64,000 nt of DNA from Aedes albopictus (taxonomy: Eukaryota > Arthropoda > Insecta > Diptera > Culicidae): NCBI RefSeq assembly GCF_035046485.1, contig NC_085137.1, positions 129,019,703 to 129,083,702 on the forward strand, in the 5' to 3' direction. Position 1 is the first letter of the stretch. Every line of letters begins with the position of its first letter. The notes under the pieces are model-generated. The model saw only the letters and a program-made list of their open reading frames with translations, did not search any database and was not told the DNA's origin. The position numbers were made by a program, and so were the translations under genes. Below are positions 21,666 through 33,344 of the stretch, in pieces.

Positions 21666-22389
21666 ATGCTTCAAAGTACAAAATAATGAACAGTATCATT
21701 AATAATGCTACAATTTGATACTATGCACTAATATTGAATGCATTGTGTATAAAAATTAGCCATAACGCCAGTATAAGTGAAGTATTCTTTAAACTGTAGG
21801 ATACGGACGTTGTTGGCTTCATTTACTATTATAGCCAGAACAATATACAATGAAAAACATAAACGACAGTTTATTTACTTTTTCATTTATATAGTTAATG
21901 TACACCCATAAACTGAATTTCAAAAATAATGTTGGTCAAATTCTCCAGTTACGCCCATTTGAAGGTCATAAGTACTTATAGTAGAATTATTATAAAACTT
22001 AGTTTCATTTGATCACGTTTATTCTTCGGTAACGTAGTTTAGAAGGTAAATATAGAACTATCATTACAATTGATCATCTCAATCCTTAGTTTTGTATGTT
22101 TATTAGTTGAAAACAGCATTCACCAATAAATCTAACGAATGGGATAGGCACATGCCATCGCTTGTTTTGTCTTTAAAAAAGCAATACAAAAAACTTACGT
22201 CCCACGCTATGAATGGCAGTTGATACAAACATGATTGCTTCCTACATGTTTGAAAATACTTCCCTTATATTAGCGTAATGGCCAATTTGTATACCAACAT
22301 CAATACAAATAGCCAATATTAGCGCATAGTATCAAATTGTAGCATTATTAATGATACGTTTTATTATTTGGGACTTCAAGGCATGCTTT

Positions 22390-22740
22390 TGTTATGAAAT
22401 ATGATGTTTTTCCATAGAAACCCTCATTTTTTAGGGGTTAGGCCCTTTAAAAGGGCGTAACTCAAAGATTCGCCCAACGATTATTTTAAAAATTTGTCCA
22501 GAGGTGTAGAAATGATAAAGAAAGAGATTGGCGTTTCAAATTTTGATGGCAGAAACATGCTTCTGTTACGAAATATGATGTTTTTCTATAGAAACTCTGA
22601 TTTTTTAGGGGTTAGGCCCTTTAAAAGGGCGTAACTCAAAATTTCGTCTAACGATTTTTTTAAAAATTTGCCCAGAGGTGTAGGAATGATGAAGAAAGAG
22701 AATGGCGTTTCAGGTTTTGATGGTCTATTTTTTTTTGATA
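22390..22740 (-). repeat. 174-bp subterminal tandem repeats, right arm
   Basis: Two inverted copies of the left-arm 174-bp unit: GGCGTTTC at 22530 and 22704, spacing 174. Copy number differs between arms (about four against two). Confidence 0.9.
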
Positions 22741-22859
22741 ATAACGGTAAATGAAGCACCGTGTTGCCGTCATGCAAAAGTTTGTTTCTAACACCCTCAG
22801 CTATCATTTGCAGGGTGAGCCCCCAAGCTTTTTGACCATGTGCAATTTTGGGACAACCT

Positions 22860-24003
22860 TGGAGAGTGATGCAGCGAGCGGAAATAACCGAAAGCGAATT
22901 GGCATCGATGAAAAGTTTTTTTTTTAATTTCTTGTGAATTTTAACTTAATGCTAATTCTTCACACAATGAAAAGTGCTCTTGCTACTAAAACACTACAAC
23001 AGCAAACACCTATAACAGTTATAGGAAACCACAACAACAAGGAAAACTAGCACGCCGATGACTGCGACAAAATGACACCTATCTTCGCCAGGAGGCTCTA
23101 GAAGTCAGATAGACACACCGCGCAAGCGAATGGCCACTGCGCAGGCGGAACAGGTCAGTGTCGGTAAACGGGTGACCCAGTGGAAGACGGTACAAAGAAA
23201 TGACAAGGTGAAGCAGCCGAAGACAGGTTAAAGACCGAAATCTATTAAGTGAAGCATTAGGAAAAAGGGAAGCTTTTGTGGTAAAGTGCTGTGAAGAAGT
23301 TGCTGCGCAGGTCCGAGGTGTGACGGCAGAATTAGTTCTCCAATGCGACTAAGAAGAGACCACCACGGCGGAAGAAGTAAAACAGCAATGAAGAAGAAAA
23401 TTGAGATAGTCCGACTGACAAGGGGCCTTGAAAGGAGGCGGGATGCAGGTTGCGGTTATCAAGCTTCCGGTGAATACTGTGACAAGGCATTTCGAATTGG
23501 CAAAGTGAAAGTCGGGTAAGTAGTCAGTATGTTCACTGTGTGTTTCTCAGCAACCGGCGATATGCTTAAGATGCCAGGAGTTTGGGCATCTGGCACGAAA
23601 CTGGCAGAGACCAGATACAACGGAACTGTGCAGGAGTGCATCATCTGTGAAAATGAGAGGCACAGGGACCACTGGTGGCCCTAAGTTTCCAGCGTTTTTA
23701 TAGGAGATGCCCGGTAAATCGTAGTGGAGGTAATACAAATAAACCTCAATCACTGTGATACCGCGCAGCTATTGCTGCGGCAATCCACGAAGCAAGCGTC
23801 ATTGCCGGCGGTTTTAATGCCTGGTCGATTGAATGAAGAAGCCGCCTCACACATCCCATAGGATGGAGCCTGCTGGAAGCAGTATAAAGACTGAACTTGG
23901 TTGTAGAGAGTCTATCATCGACATGACGTTCTGTAGTCCTGCTGTAGTGAGAAAAAAGAATTGGACAGTCTGCGAAGATTATACGCATGGCGATTACCAA
24001 GTT
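22860..24003 (+). pseudogene. R1-type ORF1 zinc knuckle and endonuclease relic
   Basis: Near 23550 the frame reads CLRCQEFGHLARNW, a CX2CX4HX4C knuckle with the last Cys replaced by Trp. It continues to TGGPKFPAF, the usual end of R1-type ORF1. At about 23780-24000 the endonuclease region is readable across frames: IAGGFNAWSIE (usual D replaced by G), GWSLLEAV, IIDMTFCS and EDYTHGDYQ (usual SDHQ changed). Multiple stops and catalytic changes make it dead. The same family resumes at 27839. Confidence 0.7.
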
Positions 24004-24461
24004 AGGCTGTGACCATAGTGGGTAAGGTGAGATGCGATCGGATGCGATAAGTTATGAGATGAGAAGAGGGAAGTTTGATAGGCCATAGTGCATGAGGTTT
24101 TCAATGAGGGTGCGCATGTTGTTTTCACATCCTTTTTCGCCTATTTCGTGCGCATCAACGACTCGCGTGATTTGATCGATGAAGTCGCTTGAATGCTGAA
24201 TCGCTTCTCTGGATGTGGGTAGTGAAATGATCGTTTCATCTGTAAGAGCGGAAAAATAAAATGCACTTGCTTTTTGTTTTGCGCGGGCCGTTTTTTTTGC
24301 TATAACTTTGTCAGTTTTGATCCTGTTGCAATAGCAAAAACCGACCAGTTCAAAAAACAAATCTGGTGTAACTGTACAAGATTGAGATTATTGAATTAAT
24401 TATTTGATAAAAGAATGTATAAAATGTAATTATATCCGCGTGAGGGATGTCTTTATGTATA
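24004..24461. other. Unidentified sequence
   Basis: A reverse frame of 102 codons (24052-24360) has an even residue composition but no motif I recognise. It could be a relic exon or chance. AT-rich sequence follows up to the MITE. Confidence 0.3.
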
Positions 24462-25450
24462 CCGTAAAACGGGGTATCTTTGATAATGCGGGTAACTTTG
24501 ATAGTGCGGCAGGCATTGTATAATTTATCTTATAACAATGATTACTTCAACCAGTTAAGAAAAAGGCAAACGTAAATCTATTCTATACATATGAAAGTTC
24601 ATCTTAGACGTATTTTCATTAAAAACTAGTTTATATACAACTTTTTGGACAAAAAATAAAAATTGTTGATATTTTTGTCAATTATCAACCCATTCAAACA
24701 ATCTGCTATACGACTTCGTTACAACTATTTTTTCAATGAATGGACTCTTATTCTCGATAGACTCATCATAGTATATTCCAAATCTGGCCTTGAATCTCTT
24801 AACGAAGTGTGTTTTTACGAAATGGAAGCAATTTTGTAAATTGGGATGTAAATCTCCATACATTGATAAACGCCTAAAAGTATGCAATGCCCTTGTAATT
24901 TCATGCAGATAAATATGTGTTGTTCAAAATTTGATAATAAAACATTGAAAAACTACACAAAAAAAGAAAACTAACCATGAATAGCATGTAATCATATGTT
25001 GATGTACCGTCCAGCATTTATTATTACAAAGATAATGATTTTTGATAGCTAAATTTATTGTGTTTTGCACTCAATACTGCACAAACTCATATTTATATGT
25101 AGAATTTAGTAAAAAATCAATGTTTTGATATAAAAAGTCTATTTGATATATTCCACAAGCCTTCTTTAATCATATGTATACTCCTAAGATTTCAATCTGT
25201 GATTATTTTTTGAGATTTGATGTGTTTTTAGGGCATTATCAAAGTTACCCCAAAATGAAAATCTGATTTCCGGTTATATGAAAAACTAAAAGTTACCCAA
25301 AATATTTCAGATTATCGAATATTTGAATTGCAATTGATAACTGATACCCCAGTACTTGTTTTAAAAATATAAAACTCGGAGAAATACTGTTACATGTAAA
25401 AATATTGAGAATATTCGCTGAAAAACTATCAAAGTTACCCCATTTTACGG
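24462..25450. mobile_element. TIR element, TA target duplication
   Basis: CCGTAAAACGGGGTA at 24462 is mirrored by TACCCCATTTTACGG ending at 25450, with one mismatch. TA flanks both sides (24460-24461, 25451-25452). Subterminal AACTTTGAT words recur on both arms. The 989-bp AT-rich interior has only short frames, so it is non-autonomous. TA duplication is typical of the Tc1/mariner superfamily. Confidence 0.85.
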
Positions 25451-25689
25451 TACACATATTTTTACTTTCCGGACTGAGCTATCTGAGTGTTGGTTTCAAT
25501 TTAAATCAATATGAGACTGTTATACTGATTTTCAATATTAAAACATTACTTTATTGTGCTGATCTCGGCAAAAAGAAACAAAAATTCGGCAAGTATGTAT
25601 TATTTAAGGGTATAGACTTTTTTTATTACAAAATTTTCGGTGACATCTGTGAGAAAAGTGTCTCTTAGAGACATTCTAACATTCACATG

Positions 25690-27230
25690 GTGTCTACTAC
25701 CTGGAAAAACCTGGAAAACCGGGAATCCTCAGGGAATTTTATTTAACAGGGAAAAACCTGGAATACTCAGGGAATTTCTTGAGTACTCAGGGAAATTTAA
25801 CTCCGAAAAAAAAATCATTGGGTCGTATGAACCTGGTAGTAAAAATCCATATAGAAATTTCGCTACAAGGATTTTTTCCAGAAATTCCGTCAGAATTTCT
25901 TTCTGGAACTTCTTTAACAATATCTCCTGGAATGTCTCCCAGGATTTCTTATAAAATTCCATTCCTCATTTTTGACGCTATTTTTCTTGGTATTCCGTTT
26001 TCATTTTTTTTTTCCGGAAAGGTATACTTCCGGATTCCTTCCAGGATTCCTGAATTCCAACCGATTTCTCCTGGAGTTTTTCACGGGGATGCTATTTCTT
26101 CTCAGAGTTTCTCCAGTGTTTTGCTCAAAGAAATCTTCGTAGGATTTCTACCAGAATTTATTCCGAATACTCCATAAGAATGTCTGTCGGGATAAATCGT
26201 GGAATTTCTTTCGACACTCCTCACGAAAATTTTACCCGATTCCTTCCGGTATTCCTCTTGGGACTTCTCCAGAAGATCTTCACAGAACGTTTTTCAGAGT
26301 TGCTAAAGAAGTTATTCCTGGGGTTCCTACTAAAGTTTCTCCAAGGATTTCTGAAGGAGTTTTCACGAATTTACTGCAAGAGTTCCTCTAGAGATTTCTT
26401 TTATTTTTTCCTGTGATATCTTCAAACCATTGCTTTGGGCTTTCTTCGAGATGTGCTTCCTGGTCTCCTTCAGGAATTTGTTTAAAGGTTTTTGCGATGT
26501 TTATTTTGAAGTTTTACCTGAGATTTTTCTCGGAGTATCTCCTGGAACTTCTTTCAGAAGATTCCTTCCGATGTTGGTCATGAGATGTCTCTCAGAGCTT
26601 TTCGTAATTAAAATACCCTGGATTTTCCCCTAATTTTTTTTTTCCAGAGTGCCTTCTGGGATTTCTACAGGAGTTATTGCTGATGTTTCTCATTGAATTC
26701 TTCTCTTGCATATTTCAGAGCCAGGCTGTTTCTTGTAGTTGTACCGGATTTCTTATAGTGATTCACCTGAGAGTTTTTACAGATATTCTGTGAATTATTC
26801 CCAAAATTCTTTCCGGAATCTTTACCAGAAATTGTCCCGAGATTCTGGATATTCCTTCAGGAATTTCTCACAAAATAATTGCAGGGTTTCTTCTACGGAT
26901 TTTCCTCAGAATGTCTCCTGAGATAACTTACGAAATGCCTTATAGGAAATTCATGGAGAAATATTCGAGGGAATTCAAATAAAATCTTGCAAGAAACTCC
27001 GCAAAGTGTTATTGAAGAAATCTCGACAGGAACTTCAGGAAAAACCTGAGAAAAAATGAGATATCTCGAAAAAAGTTCGAGATAATAGTAATCCCGAGAA
27101 AAAATATTAAGGACATCCAAGGAGGAATTCTGAAAACCATATGGAATCTTGAAAGCAGCTGCGGACGAAGTTCCGCGAGGAAAACAAGAGGAATATCGGA
27201 AAACTATCGGTAAAAATCCAATAGTTTATG
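25690..27230. repeat. Degenerate GGAATTCC / TTCCTGGAATTT repeat
   Basis: Units of TTCC...GGAAT or GAATTTCT recur irregularly, with abundant indels. Frames such as 25779-26177 read as repetitive Phe/Ile/Pro/Ser peptides mirroring the DNA and are not genes. It is far more diverged than the 3.1-10.8 kb array. Confidence 0.7.
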
Positions 27231-27239
27231 GATAGCTGG

Positions 27240-27420
27240 CCCGGAAAACCGTTAAAAAAAGGCATGGACACTGGCTTCAGCCGGCGGCTGTACCGATTGA
27301 ACGAATCTTAACACGGAGTGGCTACGGATAAGAAGCTATTCTCGTGAAAATTTTCATCGGTCGGAGCGGGAATCGAACCCTCATCCACTCGGACTCTAAC
27401 CGCATGGCTACGACATTCTT
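27240..27420 (-). mobile_element. tRNA-derived SINE, reverse strand
   Basis: The reverse complement reads GTAGCCATGCGGTTAGAG (A-box side) then GGTTCGATTCC (B box, plus-strand 27369-27379), followed by a body ending CAGCCGCCGGCTGAAGCC and a T-rich tail. It is the same family as 612-835. It sits in GGAATTCC-type repeat. Confidence 0.7.
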
Positions 27421-27838
27421 GAAGAAACTTTGAATAGTTTTGGATGGATCTTCAGGAAGAATCCAGCGAGAATCTCTAGTATATCGGAAAACCTTTGCAA
27501 GAAATATCGGGAATAACGCATTTTATATTACCTACTAGCATTCCCAACCTATTAAATCCGCATTGCTTTACATACACAACGAGCGCAATCATAAAATCCA
27601 TACCCGACAAGCATTCTCTTGCGTTCACATGCGTCGAAGCAGCTCCATCGCATCTCCGCACTCATCGCAACTCATCTACTATGAACGGTTCATGCGTTCT
27701 GCATATAGTTTCCACAGAGTGTGCTTCGACGCTTATCCGATCTCTTATCTCTTTGCATCGCACCTTACCCACTATGCGCTCAACGTTATCCAACACCGTC
27801 TTGGGGAACGGGTAGAGACGAAGACGCGTATGGACATT
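27421..27838. other. Repeat tail and unidentified sequence
   Basis: 27421-27520 continues the degenerate GGAATTCC repeat. 27520-27838 is unassigned. The forward frame that starts at 27563 has no recognisable content until the R1-type segment begins near 27839. Confidence 0.4.
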
Positions 27839-29225
27839 CCCAAAGGGTGGAAGTGGAGGGCAGTAGCTTTCGATAAAGAGTTGTTCGCAGAAACGCTTCA
27901 GTATGAGCGCAATATACTAAACCTAAGTCCGGACGAACTGGTGTTGGTTCTGCTTCAAGCATACGATGCCACTATGCCGAAAAAGATATAGCCGCTGCAC
28001 GGCCGCCGCCCAGCCTACTGGTGGAATGGCAAGATCACCAAACTCCGTCGGAACTGTCTCTGAGCTAGGAGGAAGATGGAAAGAGCCCACACTGATGAAG
28101 GAAGGGAAGCACGCACACTTGTGTTCAGGTCGGAAAGAGCTGCTCTCAAAAGAGGCATCAAGCTCAGCAAAGCAGCTTGTATGCATGAGCTCTGTCGTAG
28201 CGCGGATGCAAATTCATGGGGAGGTGGCCTCCTACATCATATGAGGATGTTGCCGCTAATATGGAAGCAACCCGTATTTGCTACATGGGGAGTTCAACAC
28301 GGTAGTGAAAGGGAGGGAAGAGTTCCCTCTGCTTTCACGCTGAAGTGCGAGCGTCACTCTTGACATGAAAAATGCATTCAACAGCGCTAGTTGGGAGTCA
28401 ATAGCTAGATCTATACATAGGATGAGAGTTCCCGAGTATCTCTGTAGAATACTGAGGAGCCAATCGAACGTAGGTCTACGAAACGGGTGAGGGGCAGAAG
28501 AGTGTAGACAAAACAGTGGGTGTTCCTAGAGGCTCAATCCTGATCCCGATGCAGTGGAACGCGATGTCGTTGAATGAAGTAGAAGTTCGAGCTACATCGG
28601 CGGTAAAAATTGTGGAAAACTGGTTGTGCGAGAGGAAGCTGGCATTAGCCCATCATAAGACCGAAGTGTTCATGATCAGCGATCAGAAAGCAGTACAGGA
28701 GCTTAAAGTATTTGTCGGAGAGCTCACAATCGATTCCTGACAAGAAATGAAAGATCTTATGCTGATCAACGACCGGCTAAACGTCAACAGCCATGTCGAT
28801 TACGCCTGCGAGAAGGCAGCTAAAGCGTGCACAACGTTGACCAGGATTATATCCAACATATCGGCGATCAGAAGCGGTATGAGGAGACTCCTTGTCAGCG
28901 TGTTGACGTTGGTACCTCGGTACGGCGGTCCTGTCCAGCTACCCGGACAGACATACAGGCTGTTGGCTATGTGATTAGCCAGTCCATTCCAAATCATACC
29001 CGCGGAAGCAGTCTGCGTCATATGATTCCCATAAAAACCATACTAAAAGAAGACTGTGAATGTTACAACCACAAGACTGCGATAGCTGACTTAATGAAAA
29101 AGTATCAGCTGGACTGGGATAGCACTGCAAAAGGAAGTAAGTAGGATCCATCGGCTCATTCCGAACGTTTCGCTATGGGAAGACAGGAAACACGGAGAAG
29201 TCACCGGAGCTAGTAAACAGTGTCA
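27839..29225 (+). pseudogene. R1-type pol relic: linker, RT and C-terminal domain
   Basis: Readable across several frames: GWKWRAVAFDKELFAETL...DATMPKK (27839-27988), GRRPAYWWNGKITKLRRNCL, KRGIKLSKAACMHELCRSAD, MKNAFNSASWESI (RT motif A), GVPRGSILIPMQWNAM, ENWLCERKLALAHHKTEV, and HRLIPNVSLWEDRKHGEV near 29160-29215. The segment that should hold the FADD catalytic box, between WNAMSLNEV and EVRATSAVKIVEN, is deleted near 28575. Stops and frameshifts are frequent. It follows the endonuclease relic at 22860-24003 in the right order and orientation. Confidence 0.75.
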
Positions 29226-29560
29226 AAACGAAAACACATGGAACGCGGTGAATAGGGTAGTCGTTCTGGTTATGCGTCACTAAAACAAAAAGGGCGTGGT
29301 GCTGGTAAACCGTCCTTGGCACCTGACTAATTAGAAAGGTCAGAACTATTGGTGTCGGCAGAGCTTCCATCGCCGGGGTTGTCTCCGTTGGAGTAGGCAA
29401 GATCCACCACTAGGGACAAGACCGCGAATTTCCGCGAAAAAGCATCCACTGCCGGGGAATTCTTAGTCGGTGAATGATAGATTCACTGCCGGGGACTATT
29501 CGAGTAGTACGCGTGAAAATGGAGTGCCGAAGGGCACACGACGTCGGAAACTGGCCATCA
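29226..29560 (+). other. Probable R1-type 3' region
   Basis: Non-coding, with repeated CACTGCCGGGGA-type words near 29447 and 29488. Assigned only because it directly follows the R1 C-terminal relic. Confidence 0.35.
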
Positions 29561-29574
29561 GAGCGATAATCGTA

Positions 29575-31180
29575 AAGGCAAGTTGGTAGCTCGTTTACTT
29601 ACCTTACCGGTCAGACTAAGGCCTGAGTGTCTTCTGCTGTGCAAAGAAGTCGTCTCTATTCTACTCGGTCCATGGCTGCCTCCAGTTCCGCACTCTGCGA
29701 AGAGTCCGCAAATCGACCTCCACTTGATCGACCCACCTAGCTCGCTGCGCACCACGTCTTCTTGTATGTTCGGATGACTCTCGATAACCATTTTCATTGG
29801 GTTGCTATCCGATATCCTGGTGACGTGACCCGCCCACCGTAGCATCCCGATTTTCGCGGTGTGGACGATGTTTGGTTCTCTCAGCAGCTGATGCAGCTGG
29901 TGGTGCATTCACCTTCTCCAAGTTCCATCTTCCATCTGCACTCCGCCGTAGATAGTACGCAACACTTTCCTTTCGAAAACTCCAAGAGACCGTTAGCTCT
30001 TTGAACGTAGAGTTCATGCTTCTTGCCCATAGAGGACTACCGGTCTAATCAGCGTTTTGTGGATAGTTAACTTCATAAGACGGTGAACTTTGTTCGATCG
30101 TAGAGTTCTGCGGAGTCCAAATAAGTTCGATTTTCTCTGCTTTCTCTGCTGATGTCGTTGTCGGCGGTCAGCAGTGAGCCCAAGTGCACGAATTCATCAA
30201 GAACCTAGATTTCATCACCGTCGATTGAAATTCTGGGTGCCGGGCGTGCTAATTTCTCCCTAGAGCTCTTTGCCATCATGGTCTTCGACAAAGCAAGTTA
30301 AATACCAAGCACAAAAGACCGTCACTCTACCGTAATTCTCTGCGAGATTGGAAGGGACTCGAGAGTGTCCCTGATACTCGAACTACGCAAATCACTCGAT
30401 CCATCGTCGCCTTGATCAATGGTATCAGTTTATCCGGGAATCCGTATTCACGTATAATCTGCCAGCCATAGCAGGTCTCGATTGATTGTATTATACACCG
30501 ATTTAAAACCGCTGAACAACTGATATGTGGGCACGTTGTATTCGCGGCATTTCTTCAACACCTGGCGAACGTATGGTGTTGTGCTGTGCCTGCACATATA
30601 ATTTATCATTATTGCCTACCGCGAAGAACCATCCTTGTATCCCACAGTCTATTCGAAAACCACTTGAGTAGACAAACCTCTTTTTTTGCACCCAAATCAA
30701 ATGACACTTCCCAGCCAACATGTGGTGTGAGAAGCTAACCCGAAAGCATAAAGTAAACGACCTGAAATTCAACACTCAGCAATGCATTGCAACGCATCGA
30801 TGTGCATTGCAAAGCATTGCACCTAACTGACCTACATCTGGTTCCCATTACACTCTGGCACAGCGCAACTCTATCCGTCTCACTTGTACATTGTCTATCT
30901 CTACCATTAACCAATCAATCGATGTAACCTAGCAAGTAAGATCGAAGAGAATAAAGATTCATTCTACAACGAACCTCCGACTTATTCACGGTGTGTTGGA
31001 GCACGTTCACCCATGAATCCAGCCTGATATTGTCTCACGAACTCCCTTGCAATCAGTGATAGACGGCGGTATAAAGTTTGAGAGAGTATCTTGTAGGCAG
31101 CGCTCAGTAGTGTGATCGCGCGATAGTTCCTGCAATCCAACTTGTCGCCCTTTTTGTAGATGGGACTGCTAAAGAAGCCA
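29575..31180 (-). pseudogene. RTE-type retrotransposon relic with an LTR insert
   Basis: On the reverse strand the order is RT N-terminal segment (31180-30995), a 410-bp insert, RT (30579-30300), then the post-RT region ending QLLREPNIVHTAKIG, RWAGHVTRISDSNP and LHSRRHSGLSLTGKVSK, with a 3' GGTAAGGTAAGTAA-type end near 29580. The FADD box is missing: the sequence passes from the CLL..NIA equivalent directly to SKTMMAKSS near 30270-30310. Several stops and frameshifts. Confidence 0.8.
30580..30989 (-). mobile_element. Solo-LTR-like insertion, TSD GGTGT
   Basis: 410 bp starting TGTGCTG and ending CTTATTCAC, with GGTGT directly repeated at 30575-30579 and 30990-30994. Removing it restores an RTE sequence that aligns base for base over the junction with the RTE copy at 35.87 kb. 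A polyadenylation-like GAATAAAG lies near 30949, toward the plus-strand right end, as in the R region of an LTR; on that reading the LTR would run left to right on the plus strand. It has no coding capacity. The terminal CAC instead of CA is unusual, so LTR identity is inferred. Confidence 0.65.
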
Positions 31181-33344
31181 ATAGGGAATAATAAGAAGAA
31201 TAAAGGATCTAGGATACGTAATCAAAACATTGATGTTATATTTTGACGCACCGTGTAACCAACGATGATTGAGGGTCGCATCGCATCGCGCTTTCATGCA
31301 TCAGGTTCCTAGTGAAACGGTTTTTGTTTCACTGCGCTGTTCCGCGAGCTTCGGAAAACACATTTGATTCGATTACAACAAAGAGGATTAAATGATTCTG
31401 CTGCATTGATGCTTTGAGGTTTTTTTTGCCATCCGTCATCGTCACCGCGACCGCGAACTGGACCCGGACCAGCTGAAGCGGATCCAACTTGCATATCTCC
31501 GCTGAGTTGACTGAGAACCGTGGCGGTCCGTGGATGGATGAAAGGGTATTGAGGGGTCATTATCGGCTGCTAAATTCAATTTGTTTCCGACATTGCAACG
31601 CATCGCGGTCAACGGGCCGAGACTGACATTTGATTGAGCGAGAAAAAGTATTCGTCATATTTCATTCGTTGATTGCTGTTAATGTTTTTTTCTTGCGAGT
31701 TCTGGGATCTTGCTGAACTGTTCCCCAAAGGCCCCAGGAGGAAGCGAAAAACGACTCATTTTCTGGTTCATAAACAATCATACTTTGGCGCAGTCCAACT
31801 CCTTCGTCTTCGCACAAGTCCCCACCGTCATAATTGCGATCCGCAGTCCCAAATCGAATGAGAATTTATGGCGCTTAAATCAATAAACTTCCAGGACTAA
31901 ATTAGATTTTTCGCTTTTTTCCCTCGTCAGTGAGCCAAAGTGAATGGCTTGGAGCTTCAGGAAATCTGCATGAATCAAAGATTCATGGGTCTCGTCTCTG
32001 GTCGTCCTTCTCGAGTGCTGTGTACCATACCAGTAACAAACTCTCATCAAAAGTCCATAAAGTTCGGTCGCAAAGTGCAACCCACGATGCACATTGTATG
32101 ACGAGGCGCGATCCCAGCCAACGCCGCCGTGGAGAGGCAAAAATTGCAGAACAAGAGTTACAGCTCGATCACGAGTCGACCATAAAAATCCGTGTGAAGT
32201 GGCGGAGGTTCCTCAGGGGCGCAAACGAGCCAACCCAACCAGATGGGAATAAATGGGATTTTTTATGAAATAATTTATCTAATTTGTTTACTTTGTGTAG
32301 TTTGTGGTACGTGGCGTCTAGCGATCCTCCACTCCATTCGCCCGGGAAACCGTTTATGCAAATTTGAGACAGAATTTAATTTTCCAATTTGGGGCCCTTT
32401 TTTGGCATTTGCGCGCGCGCGGAGAAACCCCTCCCCCGGATCGGTCGAGGATTGCAATCGTAAATTCCGATTCGACAGCCAGAAAATATGGATTTAATCT
32501 TGTTTCGGTTCAGGGATGAGCACGAGCAGCGTTGAGCTGGCCGGCCGGCTCCGCCGAAGAGTGCCAACAGCGAGAATAAATTTGAAAAACAAACAAACTG
32601 CATTCTAATGCTGATTGGATTGTGGTTTTTATGTTGAATGTGTTTTCGATTCACTCTGCCAGATCATTGCTGGATTGCAATTCGATTACAGCGATGGCTT
32701 CGATCTCCCTTTCATGCCATTTTCTTTGGAAATCGTGAATTCGTTTAGAGCCTGCTGGTATTTTGTATTAGTTTTTGATGTTTTGGTTCTTTGTAGAATT
32801 CCATCATAACTGGGACAGAGCTATCGTTTTAATTTCCAAATAAATTCCAAACTGTTATTTATGCAACATCAATTGAATGGTAAGACCGAGGATAAGACAA
32901 CAATGTTTCGCCTTAATACTTGGAGTTTAGCAGTCACTCTCCATCCTTGGTCATGCCCAAGATAAAGATCCGGTCCATTGGGGATCACGGTTTACTGTAC
33001 CACCCAGATTCATTGCGAAAATCAGCAATTGGTTTTCTGTGCTTGCGGACTAGCAAGGCCCATAGATATTGCCGAAGCAGGAAAACGGAAAACCATGAGG
33101 GTGACAGGTATGCTTCAGGATCAGTCTAGAATTTTTGTGAAAATATTCTTAGTTTTTTAGCATAGAATGACTTTGTCTCGATCGGCACTCCTTGGATGTC
33201 ATTGCTGCCAGGAACATCTGAGTATCTGACTCTGATCACTATCTCATAATCAATAAAGCTTAAATCGTTCAAATATCTGGACGCAAGAAATCCGATTTAT
33301 CTCGGAAATGTGTTATTAAAATAAAAAATATTTTGTTCTCAAAA
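31181..33344. other. No recognisable feature
   Basis: Mixed-composition DNA with short overlapping frames only (longest 112 codons, 31930-32268). No repeat structure, domain or RNA gene recognised. A GCGCGCGCG run lies near 32411-32420. Confidence 0.4.

Larger units (their letters stand above)
20305..22859. mobile_element. 2.55-kb non-autonomous element, 8-bp TSD TGGAGAGT
   Basis: The TIR AGGTTGTCCCAAAATTGC begins at 20305 and its inverted complement ends at 22859. TGGAGAGT is duplicated at 20297-20304 and 22860-22867. The inverted arms extend beyond 100 bp. The interior holds 174-bp subterminal tandem repeats in opposite orientation on the two arms and a nested inverted repeat. There is no transposase. 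An 8-bp duplication fits hAT or P-type transposition, but the TIR does not start with the common hAT CAG, so the superfamily stays open. Confidence 0.88.

Noticed and set aside
27563..27991. 142-codon frame as an independent gene
   Set aside because: Only the last 50 residues are meaningful, and they are the post-endonuclease segment of an R1-type element read through from unrelated sequence.
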